Assembly: GCA_023246995.1 (NCBI GenBank) | Contig: JAHFHI010000049.1 | Location: forward strand, 1 to 8,041 | Direction of reading: 5' to 3' | DNA from: Candidatus Omnitrophota bacterium | GTDB lineage: Bacteria > Omnitrophota > Omnitrophia > Omnitrophales > Aquincolibacteriaceae | DNA length: 8,041 nt | Shown: piece after piece, positions 1-7,829 of the stretch | Layout of the letters: each line of letters begins with the position of its first letter | How positions within the stretch are numbered: position 1 is the first letter of the stretch | The notes under the pieces: model-generated | Databases searched by the model: none | Told to the model about the DNA's origin: nothing | What the model saw: the letters and a program-made list of their open reading frames with translations, nothing else | Translations under genes and position numbers: made by a program

Positions 1-617
1 ACAAGTCCGCTCACGCGGCGGACCGGCACATGGATCGTGGCGAGCGTCACCTTGAGGCGCGGGCTTACGAACATCATGGCATACTCTTTGGCGCCCGCCT
101 TTGCGGCCAGATATTCCGTGTGCCCGTGAAAGCCCGGATCGATGAGGCGCATGGCGGTTTTGTTGACCGGCGCGGTCACAAGGGCGGCAAAAGTGCGGTT
201 AAGGGTATGCCGGGTTGCTTCTTCGAGAGCGGCGCGGGCCTGAAAAGCATTGGCCAAAGACACCCGTCCGGCTTCAAAGTGTCCCTTTTCCAGCTTGCCG
301 GCAAGAGGATGCCTGCGGGCTGAAAATTTCCGGGCCAGATGATTCCCGGCCTGTTGGGAAGTGTCACAGAAATATATCCGGCTTTCTTTTTTACGGCCGG
401 ATTTCGGGGCATGGCTTTTTCCCGCGACAGGCTCCCGCAAAATTGTGGGGCCGCAACCTTTCTTTTCTAAAAGCTCAAGGGCGGCGAGGGGCCCAAAAAT
501 CACGAGTTCCGAGCGCGGATCAAGCCGGAATTCCCGAAGCGCTTTCAATGTCACCTCCGGACCGATCCCTCCGGGGTCTCCGAGGGTGACGGCAATCCTT
601 TGAGGCCATGCGCTCAT
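1..617 (-). CDS. pdxA: 4-hydroxythreonine-4-phosphate dehydrogenase PdxA (partial, C-terminus cut by window edge)
   Basis: This NAD-dependent, metal-dependent cytosolic enzyme oxidises 4-phosphohydroxy-L-threonine in the DXP-dependent route to pyridoxal 5'-phosphate. I translated the minus strand from the ATG at 617-615; the frame stays open to the left edge, giving 205 of the roughly 330 residues usual for the family. Visible family motifs are the N-terminal RIAVTLGDPGGIGPEV (residues 7-22), VTAPVNK (147-153), GHTEYLA with the expected metal-ligand histidine H166, and ATIHVPVRR (193-201). The remaining metal-binding histidines should lie beyond the window. The start is fixed by an in-frame TAG at 641-639 and by homology, which begins a few residues in. 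Only a weak purine-rich sequence (AGAGAA) precedes it, so the ribosome binding site is poor. It lies 67 bases after surA on the same strand; the surA-pdxA pairing also occurs in E. coli, where rsmA (ksgA) follows. The identification is firm. Confidence 0.95.
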   Translation of the reverse strand, partial: MSAWPQRIAVTLGDPGGIGPEVTLKALREFRLDPRSELVIFGPLAALELLEKKGCGPTILREPVAGKSHAPKSGRKKESRIYFCDTSQQAGNHLARKFSARRHPLAGKLEKGHFEAGRVSLANAFQARAALEEATRHTLNRTFAALVTAPVNKTAMRLIDPGFHGHTEYLAAKAGAKEYAMMFVSPRLKVTLATIHVPVRRVSGL

Positions 618-684
618 CTTGGGTTCTCTTAGAACAGGCTATTTTGAAGCGGTTGAAGGGGGGAACTTTGTAAGGGAGGAAGAA

Positions 685-1665
685 TCAACGGATTGAAATG
701 TACGCTTCGCGTTTCAAATCTTCCATCCAGGATTGAAAACGGTTCCTGACCTTTTCTTTATAGAGCTTGGCAAAAATCTCCTCCCGGGCCTGGTCGAGAG
801 TTTTGCTGTGCGCCTCTTCTTTTTCCTCCACGCGGAAGAGGTGGTAGCCCATCGGGGTTTCGATCACCCTGGAAACCTCCCCTACCGGGAGGCTGAAAAC
901 CACATCGTTGATATCCGGGATCATCGAACCGGGTTCCACCCAGTCGCCGAGGCCTTTTTGTCTGGCGCTGGAATCTTCGGAATTTTTTTCGGCAAGCGTT
1001 CCGAAGTCATCCCCGGAAAGAATCCACCGGCGCAACTCCTCAATTTTGGTGCGCGCCGATTCGTCGGTGATTCCTTTGGTCCGCGCCTCTTCGTTCTTTT
1101 TCACGGTGAGGGTCCTGAAGCGCAGGCGTTCCGGAGAAGTAAATTCTTCGGGATGATCCCTGTAATACGCTTCCACATCCGTCGGCGAAATCACGATCTT
1201 AGAGCGGATTTCCATGTCCTGAAGTTCACGAATCATGGCCTGTCGTTCGATTCTCTTGCGCACATCGGTCAGGCTTAAACCTTCGGCTTGAAGGACGCTG
1301 TCCATTTCTTGTGAGTCCTTGAAGCGCGTCTTAAAGTCCGTGAGCTTTTCTTCAATTTCGCTATCCGGCGGGTGAATGCCCTGGGTTTTGGCCTGCTGAA
1401 AAACCAGGCGGTCTTCGATCAGCTGGCTTAAAATTTTCTGGCGCGCCTCGTTTAAGGCCTTCATAAGGCTTTCGCCCATATAATGCTTGCGGTATTCCTC
1501 ATAAAGAGGCTTGAGGACGACGTCGAGCTCACTTTGGGTAATGGCTTCATCGTTGACAACGGCAACCACCTGATCCAGGAGTTGGCGTTCCGTGGCCCAT
1601 CCAAGGGGCGGATTCAGAACCAAAAAAGCCATGCCGATGAGGAAAAAAAAGTTCGGGATCTTCAT
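685..1665 (-). CDS. surA: SurA-like periplasmic peptidyl-prolyl isomerase/chaperone
   Basis: The product is probably an exported chaperone of the SurA family, which escorts unfolded outer-membrane proteins through the periplasm. From the ATG at 1665 it is 326 residues. A Sec signal peptide is visible at residues 1-24 (basic start MKIP, hydrophobic FFFLIGMAFLVL, likely cleavage LGWA|TE). A SurA N-terminal domain follows (about 27-160, opening with LLDQVVAVVNDEAITQSELD), then one parvulin-type PPIase domain (about 175-283, with GLGDWVEPGSM and VIETPMGYHLFRVEE) and a basic helical tail. E. coli SurA has two parvulin domains and about 428 residues; the single-domain form is common in other phyla. 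The frame extends upstream to a TTG at 1707, but that TTG is the -35 element of a promoter and would place 14 polar residues before the signal peptide, so I reject it. No Shine-Dalgarno sequence precedes the ATG. It lies between mfd and pdxA. Confidence 0.9.
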   Translation of the reverse strand: MKIPNFFFLIGMAFLVLNPPLGWATERQLLDQVVAVVNDEAITQSELDVVLKPLYEEYRKHYMGESLMKALNEARQKILSQLIEDRLVFQQAKTQGIHPPDSEIEEKLTDFKTRFKDSQEMDSVLQAEGLSLTDVRKRIERQAMIRELQDMEIRSKIVISPTDVEAYYRDHPEEFTSPERLRFRTLTVKKNEEARTKGITDESARTKIEELRRWILSGDDFGTLAEKNSEDSSARQKGLGDWVEPGSMIPDINDVVFSLPVGEVSRVIETPMGYHLFRVEEKEEAHSKTLDQAREEIFAKLYKEKVRNRFQSWMEDLKREAYISIR

Positions 1666-1678
1666 AAAGGGGAGAATA

Positions 1679-1707
1679 TTTATATCAAAATTTTGGCTAT
1701 TTTTCAA
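1679..1707 (-). promoter_or_regulatory. sigma70-type promoter for surA (and probably pdxA)
   Basis: On the minus strand TTGAAA (1707-1702) is followed after exactly 17 bases by TATAAA (1684-1679). These match the -35 and -10 consensus at five of six positions each, with ideal spacing and an AT-rich spacer. Only 13 bases separate the -10 box from the surA ATG at 1665. Transcription starting the usual 6-8 bases downstream would begin near 1672 and leave a leader of only about 7 bases. That would explain the missing ribosome binding site. The promoter sits in the 154-base gap after mfd, so surA and pdxA can be expressed independently of the upstream genes. It is read from sequence only. Confidence 0.7.
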
Positions 1708-1819
1708 GGAAAAGCCATTCCGGGGGCATTAAAAACGATATCCCTGATTTCCTTTGAGCTTTATTGATAGGCGTTGAGTCTTTCTAGCCTGGGCTTGCCC
1801 CTCGTCTTGCCCGACACCC

Positions 1820-3709
1820 CTATTTTTTCTTTTGATCGTCAATGGCCTTGCGCAGCATCCGGCAGTAAAGATCAAAGCCGACCGCATGGATAAAACCGCT
1901 TTGCTCATGTCCGAGCAGGTTGCCGGCCCCGCGAATCTCGAGATCCTCGAGAGCAATCTTAAACCCTGACCCGAGCTCGGTGAAGCGTTCAATGGCGGCA
2001 AGCCTTTTTTCGGCATCCTGGGTAAGCACCCAGTTTTTAGGGACCATAAAATAGGCGTAAGCCTGCCTTTTTTCATGATACCGGCCCACCCGGCCCCTCA
2101 GCTGGTAAAGGTCCGCCAGCCCGAAAAGATCCGCCCGGTTCACGATAATGGTGTTTACATTCGGGATATCGATCCCCGACTCAATGATATTGGTCGCGAT
2201 CAAACAGTCGATTTTTTGTTCCAAAAACTCTTCCATCACCGCTTCAAGGGTCTCCGGCTCCATTTGCCCGTGCGCGACTCCGAAACGAACTCCCGGGAGG
2301 ATCTCCGAGAGATGCCCGTGCACCTTTTCGATCGAAGCAACCCGGTTATGGATAAAATAAATCTGCCCGCCCCGTTCAAGCTCACGGCGGACGGCCTGGA
2401 TAACCTTTTGATCGTCATACTCCAGCACATAGGTTTCGATCGGCAGGCGCATCTTGGGCGGGGTATTGATAACCGACATATCCCTCACCCCGACAAGCGA
2501 CATATAAAGAGTTCGAGGGATCGGTGTGGCCGTAAGCGTGAGCACATCGACCATACTGCGGAGCGTTTTGAGTTTTTCCTTGTGCTTGACGCCGAAGCGC
2601 TGCTCCTCATCAATCACGACAAGCCCCAAATTTTTAAAATGAATGTCCTTGGAGAAAAGCCGGTGCGTGCCGATCACGATGTCGGTCAGTCCTGCTTTGA
2701 GAGAGACCCCGATCGCGGCCTGCTCCTTCCGGGAACGAAAACGCGAAAGACTCTCGACCGTGACGGGGAAATTCCGCATCCGGTTTTTGAAAACATGAAA
2801 ATGCTGTTCGGCAAGAACCGTGGTGGGAACAAGCATCGCCGCCTGCCGGCCGCTCATCACGGCCTTGAAGGCCGCCCGAATGGCGACTTCGGTTTTGCCG
2901 TATCCCACGTCGCCGGCAAGCAGCCGGTCCATGGGACGGGGCCGCTCCATATCCGCTTTCACTTCGCTGACGGCCTTTTTTTGATCCGCCGTTTCCTCAA
3001 ACGGAAACTCTTCTTCAAAAGCCGCCTGCCAGGGATGATCCTTGGGAAAAGCCAATCCCTTTGCCGAGCTGCGCAGAGCCTGCAGGGTTAAGAGCTCTCC
3101 GGCCAAAGTCGAAACCGCACGGCGGGTCTTTTCCTTGATCCTCTCCCATTCCTTGCCGTGAAGTTTGGTCAGCCTCGGCGCCTTGCCTTCTCCCCCGATG
3201 AACCGGTCGAGCGGTTCGTGCGGTTCGAGATAGAGAATCTCCCGGTCGGCATATTCGATGGCAAGGTGCCTGCGCTTTTGACCCTGCATCTGAATCACTT
3301 TGGTCCCGAGAAACCTTCCGATGCCGTATTTGAGGTGCACCACAAAATCACCGGGCTGCAGGTCTTTGGATCCCTGAAGAGGCTCGAATTCTTCGAAAGT
3401 TTTCGCGGCCTGCGAGATTTTTCTCTGAAATATTTCCGTGAGCGGAATCAAAAACAATTCTTCGAAGCTGGCGAGCGAACGGCCGTCGGCAGGTGAAAAA
3501 TCCCGGATGGAGCTTATTGTTTCATTTTCAAATTCAAGGCGGACCGGGCTGCGGTAGGTCACCGGATAGATATCCACGACCCGGCCCCGGACGGAAAACT
3601 CTCCGGGCAGGCTGACAAATTCCCGCTTCCGGTAATGAAGGTCCGCAAGCATCGCTTCAAGGGCTTCCCGGTCGAGATCCTGCCCGGCCCTGATTTTCCG
3701 AAGATGCAT
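1820..3709 (-). CDS. mfd: Short transcription-repair coupling factor Mfd (D2-RID-translocase; lacks D1a, D1b, D3 and D7)
   Basis: Mfd is an ATP-driven DNA translocase that removes stalled RNA polymerase and recruits UvrA for transcription-coupled repair. This version has 629 residues; the family usually has 1,050-1,200. Residues 1-90 match the UvrB-like D2 module ([14 protein letters not shown] at 36-49, then [16 protein letters not shown]). After about 25 residues comes the CarD-like RNA-polymerase-interacting domain (115-175, [15 protein letters not shown]) and the relay helix (188-213). Both RecA-like lobes are complete: Walker A GDVGYGKT (266-273), Walker B DEEQRFGV (367-374), [10 protein letters not shown] (392-401), [13 protein letters not shown] (505-517) and QLRGRVGR (536-543). 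The TRG motif follows (about 567-605). The protein stops at 629 where family members continue into D7. The start is well fixed by an in-frame TAG nine bases upstream and a Shine-Dalgarno-like AGAAGGG ending 9 bases before the ATG. RecG is excluded by the CarD-like domain. Function is inferred; the unusual architecture is seen directly. Confidence 0.9.
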   Translation of the reverse strand: MHLRKIRAGQDLDREALEAMLADLHYRKREFVSLPGEFSVRGRVVDIYPVTYRSPVRLEFENETISSIRDFSPADGRSLASFEELFLIPLTEIFQRKISQAAKTFEEFEPLQGSKDLQPGDFVVHLKYGIGRFLGTKVIQMQGQKRRHLAIEYADREILYLEPHEPLDRFIGGEGKAPRLTKLHGKEWERIKEKTRRAVSTLAGELLTLQALRSSAKGLAFPKDHPWQAAFEEEFPFEETADQKKAVSEVKADMERPRPMDRLLAGDVGYGKTEVAIRAAFKAVMSGRQAAMLVPTTVLAEQHFHVFKNRMRNFPVTVESLSRFRSRKEQAAIGVSLKAGLTDIVIGTHRLFSKDIHFKNLGLVVIDEEQRFGVKHKEKLKTLRSMVDVLTLTATPIPRTLYMSLVGVRDMSVINTPPKMRLPIETYVLEYDDQKVIQAVRRELERGGQIYFIHNRVASIEKVHGHLSEILPGVRFGVAHGQMEPETLEAVMEEFLEQKIDCLIATNIIESGIDIPNVNTIIVNRADLFGLADLYQLRGRVGRYHEKRQAYAYFMVPKNWVLTQDAEKRLAAIERFTELGSGFKIALEDLEIRGAGNLLGHEQSGFIHAVGFDLYCRMLRKAIDDQKKK

Positions 3710-3715
3710 CGCGCG

Positions 3716-6523
3716 CTACCCTTCTTCCTTTCCTGCCGGCTCCTCCGGAAAGCTGCCGCACAAAACTGCCGCAAGCCTGTTTGGATGAAAAAAATTCCGG
3801 GCCTCTTCATGAACGTCTTCGACTTTGAGAGCGCTTATTTTTAGAGGAAACTCCTCTAGGAACCCGGGGCCAAAACCCCATTCCAGCCCGCGCAAGAGTG
3901 CCGCCGCAGCGCCCGAAGTGTTATCGAGTTTAACCTGATAGGAACCGAGGACCCCATTTTTAGCGTCTTGAAGCTCGCCCGGGGCCGCACCCTCCTTGAG
4001 AAATCCGGCGATCTCGGTATGAATTTCAGCCAGCGCCTGATCCGCGTGAGCTGCCCCAAGAATCATTTCAATATGCCACGAACCTTCAAGATCGCGGCCG
4101 AAATCTTCCAAATCCGAAAAAATATGATACGTCAGTCCCAAATTCTCGCGCAGCCGGGAGGCAAACCGGCCGCTCATGCCTCCTCCCAGAATCCGGTTGG
4201 CCAGGTAAAGAGCATAAAACCGTTTGTCCCGCATATTGAATGGAATGCCATGTCCGAGCGCGAGAGTCATCTGGGGTTTATCGGGCAGCTGGATATGCTT
4301 CATCGAACCGGACATCGGCATGGAAACTCGGCTGACTTTAAGTTTTGAAATTTTATGCTTCCGCCAATCTCCGAAGAATTTTTTCACGAGGGCCGAAAAT
4401 TTTTCGTGCGTCACATCGCCGGCCGCGACCAGAATCATCCCATGCGGACCGTAGTGGTTGGCATGAAATTCCGAAAGGTCGCGAACGCTCAAACGGTCAA
4501 GCTCCTGCATTTGCCGCTCAAACTTGGGTTGAAAGGCCGGATGCCCGGAGTCATAAACGGCACGGGAAAGCGCCGCCCGGCACTGTTCCGGGGGAGAAGA
4601 AGCCGCCTTGAGAAGCGCGGCCCGTGCGGCGGCTTTCTTTTTTTCAAACTCCCTGGGATCAAAAGCCGGCATCCGAAGTTCCTCGGCCAGGATTCCCATC
4701 GCCGCTTCAAGATCGCTTGCCAGGACCCGCACTTGAAAACCCACCCTCTCAAGGCCGGTTTGAAATCGGATCTCGCCTCCCATTTCTTCAAGTTTTTCGG
4801 CAATCTCAAGTTTCCCCCGCTTTAGCGTTCCCTCTTCAAGCATGAGCGTGACAAGAACCGGAATGGCTTTTCCCGGGCTGTAACCAAGCCCCGCCCGGTC
4901 AAGAGACCCGGCAACCGATACGATGCCGGGAGTGCCCATGCCAAGCGTCACGGCTTGAATCGAACCGACCCGGCTTGTCTTCACGCGAGCGGAAAATTTT
5001 GAGCCCGAGAAGATCCCATCGGAATCTTCCGGACCCAACTGCTTGGCTTTCGCAGGAACTGGCGTCTTTTTTGGAAAATCTTTTTCTTTGGGTGCTTCCG
5101 GAAGAGGCGGCGCACCCTCCCGGGGCTTTGCCCGTGCGCTCCGTTTCTTTGAGACAAGACGCGCCGCCGTCGTATTGCCTTTTGTCAAATACTTCCGGGC
5201 CACACGGTGAATATCGCCAACCGTCACATGTTTGATTTTTTCAGGACCGTCCACAAAGGAGGTCCAGTCTCCCGCCGCAACCGCCTCACTTAAGGCATCG
5301 GCAAGCGCGAAAGTCCCGTCCCATTGAAAATTATAACGTCGTCCGAGGGCCGCTTTCGCGCCAACAAGCTCACGGTCGGAAACTCCCGCAATCCGCAGAC
5401 GGCGATAAATCTCAAAAATCCGTTTTTCGATTTCTTGATGCCGCGTCCCCGGTGCAAAGAAAGCACGCGTTATAAGGAGCCCGGCGTCATGATCTTTAAA
5501 CATTTCGGTTCCGGCCTCGTTTACCAGCCCGCGATCGACAAGCCCTTTATAGATCCTGCTTGTTTTCCCTCCTCCCAAAATCTGGGCCAGAACTTCAAGC
5601 GCAGGGATATCCTTTGAGTTAAAGGCTGGAATGGGCTGGGCTAAGGCGAGGGATTCCATTTGGTCTGCCCGATGAAGGGTGACGCGCCGGAACCGCCGCT
5701 TTACGGCCGCATTCCCGGGCCGTTTAGGCGAAGGGTCTTGGGACAAAGCCCCGATTCTTCCAAAATATCGGTCGATTTTGGCTAAAAGCTCTCCGGTCCG
5801 GAAATCGCCCGTGATCACGAGCCGGCAGTTATCGGGTCTGTAAAAACGGGCGTAAAATTCCCGCAGCGCTTGCGGGGTTGCCTTCTTTAAATCCGAACGG
5901 GTGCCGATCACCGGCCGGCCGTAGGGATGGTCCCCAAAGGTTTTGCCCCAAAGCGCGAATTCAAGGCTGGTCAGCGGTGAGTTTTCAAGGCGGTCAAACT
6001 CGCTTCCGACCACGCTTTTTTCCAGATCCAAATCCTCTTGGCCGAGAGTCAAATTTTTCATCCGGTCCGCCTCGATCCCAAGAACCGTTTCCACTCCGCC
6101 CCTGGGGATCACGGCATAAAAATCCGTCGCGTCATGCCCGGTGCGTCCGTTAAAAATCGCTCCAATGCGGTTCATCATTTCCGGAACGGAATTTCCGCTC
6201 GGGCGCCGGTAAGCCGCGCTGTCGCGGAACATCATGTGCTCTAAAAGATGGGCAAAGCCCCGGGTTCCCTTGGATTCATCCCGCGAGCCTACACCGTAAA
6301 CCGTCATCAGGGTGACCACGGGCGCCGAATGTTCCTCCCGGAGAAGCACACGCAAACCGCTCGTAGGATGCCGGTATTCCTCGATTCCTAAACGGGAGCG
6401 GACCAGGCGCCATGGCTCGTCCGGGAGATGAGCGGCATGGAGCGGGCCGGGAGAACCCATAAACCCCAGAATCATCCCAAGATAAAAAAGCTGTGCGGGT
6501 AGCGCCTTGGCAAGGAAAGGCAT
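3716..6523 (-). CDS. Exported tandem-domain M16 (insulinase/pitrilysin family) zinc metalloprotease
   Basis: This is a predicted periplasmic or surface-exposed zinc peptidase degrading small proteins or peptides; the substrate is unknown. From the ATG at 6523 it has 935 residues, similar in size to PqqL-type proteins. A signal peptide is visible (residues 1-31, hydrophobic LFYLGMILGFMG, likely cleavage near LHAA). The N-terminal half (about 45-455) holds the inverted zinc motif HLLEH (H92, E95, H96) and a downstream glutamate, E175, suited as third ligand. A Pro/Lys/Ala-rich linker follows (about 458-505). The C-terminal half (about 515-925) is a second M16 unit that lacks HxxEH: MLEEGT stands in its place. 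It keeps the GGGMSGRFASRLRENLGLTY segment with the Arg and Tyr typical of the non-catalytic half. So one active and one structural half are fused in a single chain. The frame extends upstream into aspC, but the signal peptide and GCAGGA (AGGA at 6536-6533, 9 bases before the ATG) favour this start. Six bases separate its stop from mfd. Confidence 0.9.
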   Translation of the reverse strand: MPFLAKALPAQLFYLGMILGFMGSPGPLHAAHLPDEPWRLVRSRLGIEEYRHPTSGLRVLLREEHSAPVVTLMTVYGVGSRDESKGTRGFAHLLEHMMFRDSAAYRRPSGNSVPEMMNRIGAIFNGRTGHDATDFYAVIPRGGVETVLGIEADRMKNLTLGQEDLDLEKSVVGSEFDRLENSPLTSLEFALWGKTFGDHPYGRPVIGTRSDLKKATPQALREFYARFYRPDNCRLVITGDFRTGELLAKIDRYFGRIGALSQDPSPKRPGNAAVKRRFRRVTLHRADQMESLALAQPIPAFNSKDIPALEVLAQILGGGKTSRIYKGLVDRGLVNEAGTEMFKDHDAGLLITRAFFAPGTRHQEIEKRIFEIYRRLRIAGVSDRELVGAKAALGRRYNFQWDGTFALADALSEAVAAGDWTSFVDGPEKIKHVTVGDIHRVARKYLTKGNTTAARLVSKKRSARAKPREGAPPLPEAPKEKDFPKKTPVPAKAKQLGPEDSDGIFSGSKFSARVKTSRVGSIQAVTLGMGTPGIVSVAGSLDRAGLGYSPGKAIPVLVTLMLEEGTLKRGKLEIAEKLEEMGGEIRFQTGLERVGFQVRVLASDLEAAMGILAEELRMPAFDPREFEKKKAAARAALLKAASSPPEQCRAALSRAVYDSGHPAFQPKFERQMQELDRLSVRDLSEFHANHYGPHGMILVAAGDVTHEKFSALVKKFFGDWRKHKISKLKVSRVSMPMSGSMKHIQLPDKPQMTLALGHGIPFNMRDKRFYALYLANRILGGGMSGRFASRLRENLGLTYHIFSDLEDFGRDLEGSWHIEMILGAAHADQALAEIHTEIAGFLKEGAAPGELQDAKNGVLGSYQVKLDNTSGAAAALLRGLEWGFGPGFLEEFPLKISALKVEDVHEEARNFFHPNRLAAVLCGSFPEEPAGKEEG
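3719..3730 (-). promoter_or_regulatory. Ribosome binding site of mfd, inside the end of the M16 protease gene
   Basis: The purine run AAGGAAGAAGGG lies in the last codons of the protease gene. Its AGAAGGG part ends nine bases before the mfd ATG at 3709, with the protease TAG stop in between. It supports the short mfd start and implies translational coupling of the two genes. Confidence 0.65.
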
Positions 6524-6589
6524 TTTCTTTTGTCCTGCCCGGGATTTTAAATCAACGCAAGGGCGGGAGAAAGCCCGGTTTTTAAAAAA

Positions 6590-6619
6590 ATTAGAGGGGA
6601 GGAAAAGATCTCTTGTCCT
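6590..6619 (-). promoter_or_regulatory. Possible weak sigma70-type promoter upstream of the M16 protease
   Basis: In the 127-base gap between the aminotransferase stop and the protease start, AGGACA (6619-6614) and TCTAAT (6595-6590) are separated by 18 bases on the minus strand. The -10 matches five of six consensus positions and the -35 four of six. It would give a leader of roughly 60 bases. The match is modest and the gap is otherwise unremarkable, with no convincing terminator on the minus strand, so readthrough from aspC is equally likely. Confidence 0.25.
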
Positions 6620-6650
6620 TGAGGCGGAAAGGTCTGGATCCGGCCGCGCG

Positions 6651-7829
6651 TCAGGTATTTTGGCGGATCCAGTTTTCGATGCGGTCCGCGGCTTCGTCCA
6701 AAACCGCGTCTGAAGTGGCAAAGCTTAAGCGGATATGGTCGTCGCTGCCGAAGGGTTTTCCGGGAACCACCGCGACAAGCGCTTCCTCAAGGAGTCTTTC
6801 GGAAAGCTTGAGGGAATCGATGCCGGTCTGGCGTGTGTTCACAAAAAGATAAAAGGCCCCGCCCGGTTTGAAAGGTTTTATTTTGGGAATGCCCGAAAGT
6901 CTGGCAAAAAAGGAGTCCCGGCGTTTTTCAAAGACACGGCACATTTTTTGAGCCTCGGCCTCCCCGGTCTCAAGAGCCACGGTGCCTCCGGCCTGCGCAA
7001 AGGAAGTGGCATTCGATGTGGAATGACTCTGAATGCTTCCCACGGCTTGGGCGAGATCCTTGGAAGGACACGCCGCGTAGCCGAGCCTCCAGCCGGTCAT
7101 GGAATAAGCCTTGCTCATCCCGTTTACGACCACGGTTCGAGCGGCCATTTCGCAGTCCAAGGAGGCTATTGAATCATGCTTTCTGCCGTCAAAAATGAGT
7201 TTTTCATAAATCTCGTCGCTTAACACCAAAAGGCCGGGGTGTTCTTTGACCACGGAGGCAAGCCCTTCAAGCTCCTGGCGCGTATAAACCGCTCCGGTGG
7301 GGTTCGAGGGGGAATTCAGGATTAAAACTTTAGAACGGGGGCTTAGCGCAGCGCGCAAATCTTGAGGGGTCACTTTAAACCCGGAGGCTTCGCTCGTTTC
7401 CAAAAAAACGGATTTTCCTCCGAGCACCGTCACCATTTCGGGATAGCTTAACCAGTAGGGGGCGGGGATCAAAACCTCATCGCCTTCATTAAGAAGGGCA
7501 AAGAGAACGTTAAAGATAGCGTGCTTGGCCCCGACCGAAACAATGATTTGGGTCGGAGGAATATCAAGACCCTGATCCCGTTTCAATTTTTTTGAAACAG
7601 CGGTACGCAGTTCGAGGGTTCCGGAAGCGGGAGTGTATTTGGTAAAACCTTTTTGAAGCGCCTCAATGGCCGCCTGTTTGATCGGTTCAGGCGTGTCGAA
7701 ATCGGGCTCGCCCGCGCTCAAGGACACCACCTTGAGGCCGCGGGCTTTCATCTCGGCCGCTTTAGCGGCAATCGCCAGGGTCACGGAAGGCTGAACCGAA
7801 AGGACCCGGCGCGAGAGTTCTATCTTAAT
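6651..7829 (-). CDS. aspC: Class Ib PLP-dependent aminotransferase, aspartate aminotransferase type (ATT start proposed)
   Basis: This cytosolic fold-type I PLP enzyme most likely interconverts aspartate and 2-oxoglutarate with oxaloacetate and glutamate. Related class Ib enzymes also accept aromatic amino acids or prephenate, so specificity is not certain. With the start at 7829 it has 392 residues, the normal family length. Visible motifs are LSRRVLSVQPS at residues 5-15, the usual family N-terminus; SAGEPDFDTP (38-47); GAKHA with K102, in the region linked to acidic side-chain recognition in Thermus-type enzymes; PYW (124-126); NSPSNPTG (N176); SDEIY (D205, Y208); the PLP lysine K240 in MSKAYSMTGWRLGY; and the carboxylate-binding R367 in IRLSFATS. 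No ATG fits. ATT at 7829 lies five bases after GAGGA (7839-7835) and overlaps the preceding gene's TAA, giving exactly the family N-terminus. Alternatives are GTG at 7868 (preceded by AAGGCGGG) and ATG at 7919, which adds 30 mostly basic residues read inside the upstream gene. Confidence 0.92.
   Translation of the reverse strand: MKIELSRRVLSVQPSVTLAIAAKAAEMKARGLKVVSLSAGEPDFDTPEPIKQAAIEALQKGFTKYTPASGTLELRTAVSKKLKRDQGLDIPPTQIIVSVGAKHAIFNVLFALLNEGDEVLIPAPYWLSYPEMVTVLGGKSVFLETSEASGFKVTPQDLRAALSPRSKVLILNSPSNPTGAVYTRQELEGLASVVKEHPGLLVLSDEIYEKLIFDGRKHDSIASLDCEMAARTVVVNGMSKAYSMTGWRLGYAACPSKDLAQAVGSIQSHSTSNATSFAQAGGTVALETGEAEAQKMCRVFEKRRDSFFARLSGIPKIKPFKPGGAFYLFVNTRQTGIDSLKLSERLLEEALVAVVPGKPFGSDDHIRLSFATSDAVLDEAADRIENWIRQNT

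Noticed and set aside
623..635. Perfect short palindrome GTTCT-AAG-AGAAC just upstream of the pdxA start, a possible operator.
   Set aside because: Arms of five bases are expected by chance often enough in a window this size, and the half-sites resemble no known operator in a convincing arrangement. Conservation in relatives would be needed to revive it.
733..1278. A 181-codon open frame on the plus strand opposite surA.
   Set aside because: It mirrors the SurA coding region and shows no recognisable motif or plausible ribosome binding site; treated as a shadow frame.
1666..1707. TTG at 1707 as the surA start, adding 14 residues.
   Set aside because: The TTG is the first half of the predicted -35 box, has no ribosome binding site, and would put polar residues ahead of an otherwise typical signal peptide.
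1820..1830. A frameshift or premature stop as explanation for the missing Mfd D7 domain.
   Set aside because: Reading the 1708-1819 gap in all minus-strand frames shows no D7-like sequence, and the next gene's promoter begins within it. The domain is absent rather than shifted out of frame.
2075..3091. A 338-codon open frame on the plus strand opposite mfd.
   Set aside because: The opposite strand carries a fully recognisable Mfd translocase with all helicase motifs. The plus-strand translation is rich in Arg, His and Pro with no family resemblance, as expected for a shadow of GC-rich coding sequence.
6561..6584. GC hairpin (GGGC...GCCC) followed by a T-run on the plus strand, a terminator-like structure between the aminotransferase and protease genes.
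   Set aside because: The stem is only four base pairs and the T-run is on the plus strand, where no gene is transcribed toward it; on the minus strand no T-run follows the stem.
6524..6721. Upstream ATG-containing extension of the M16 protease (66 extra residues).
   Set aside because: It overlaps the 3' end of the aminotransferase gene, buries the signal peptide, and has no matching family sequence.
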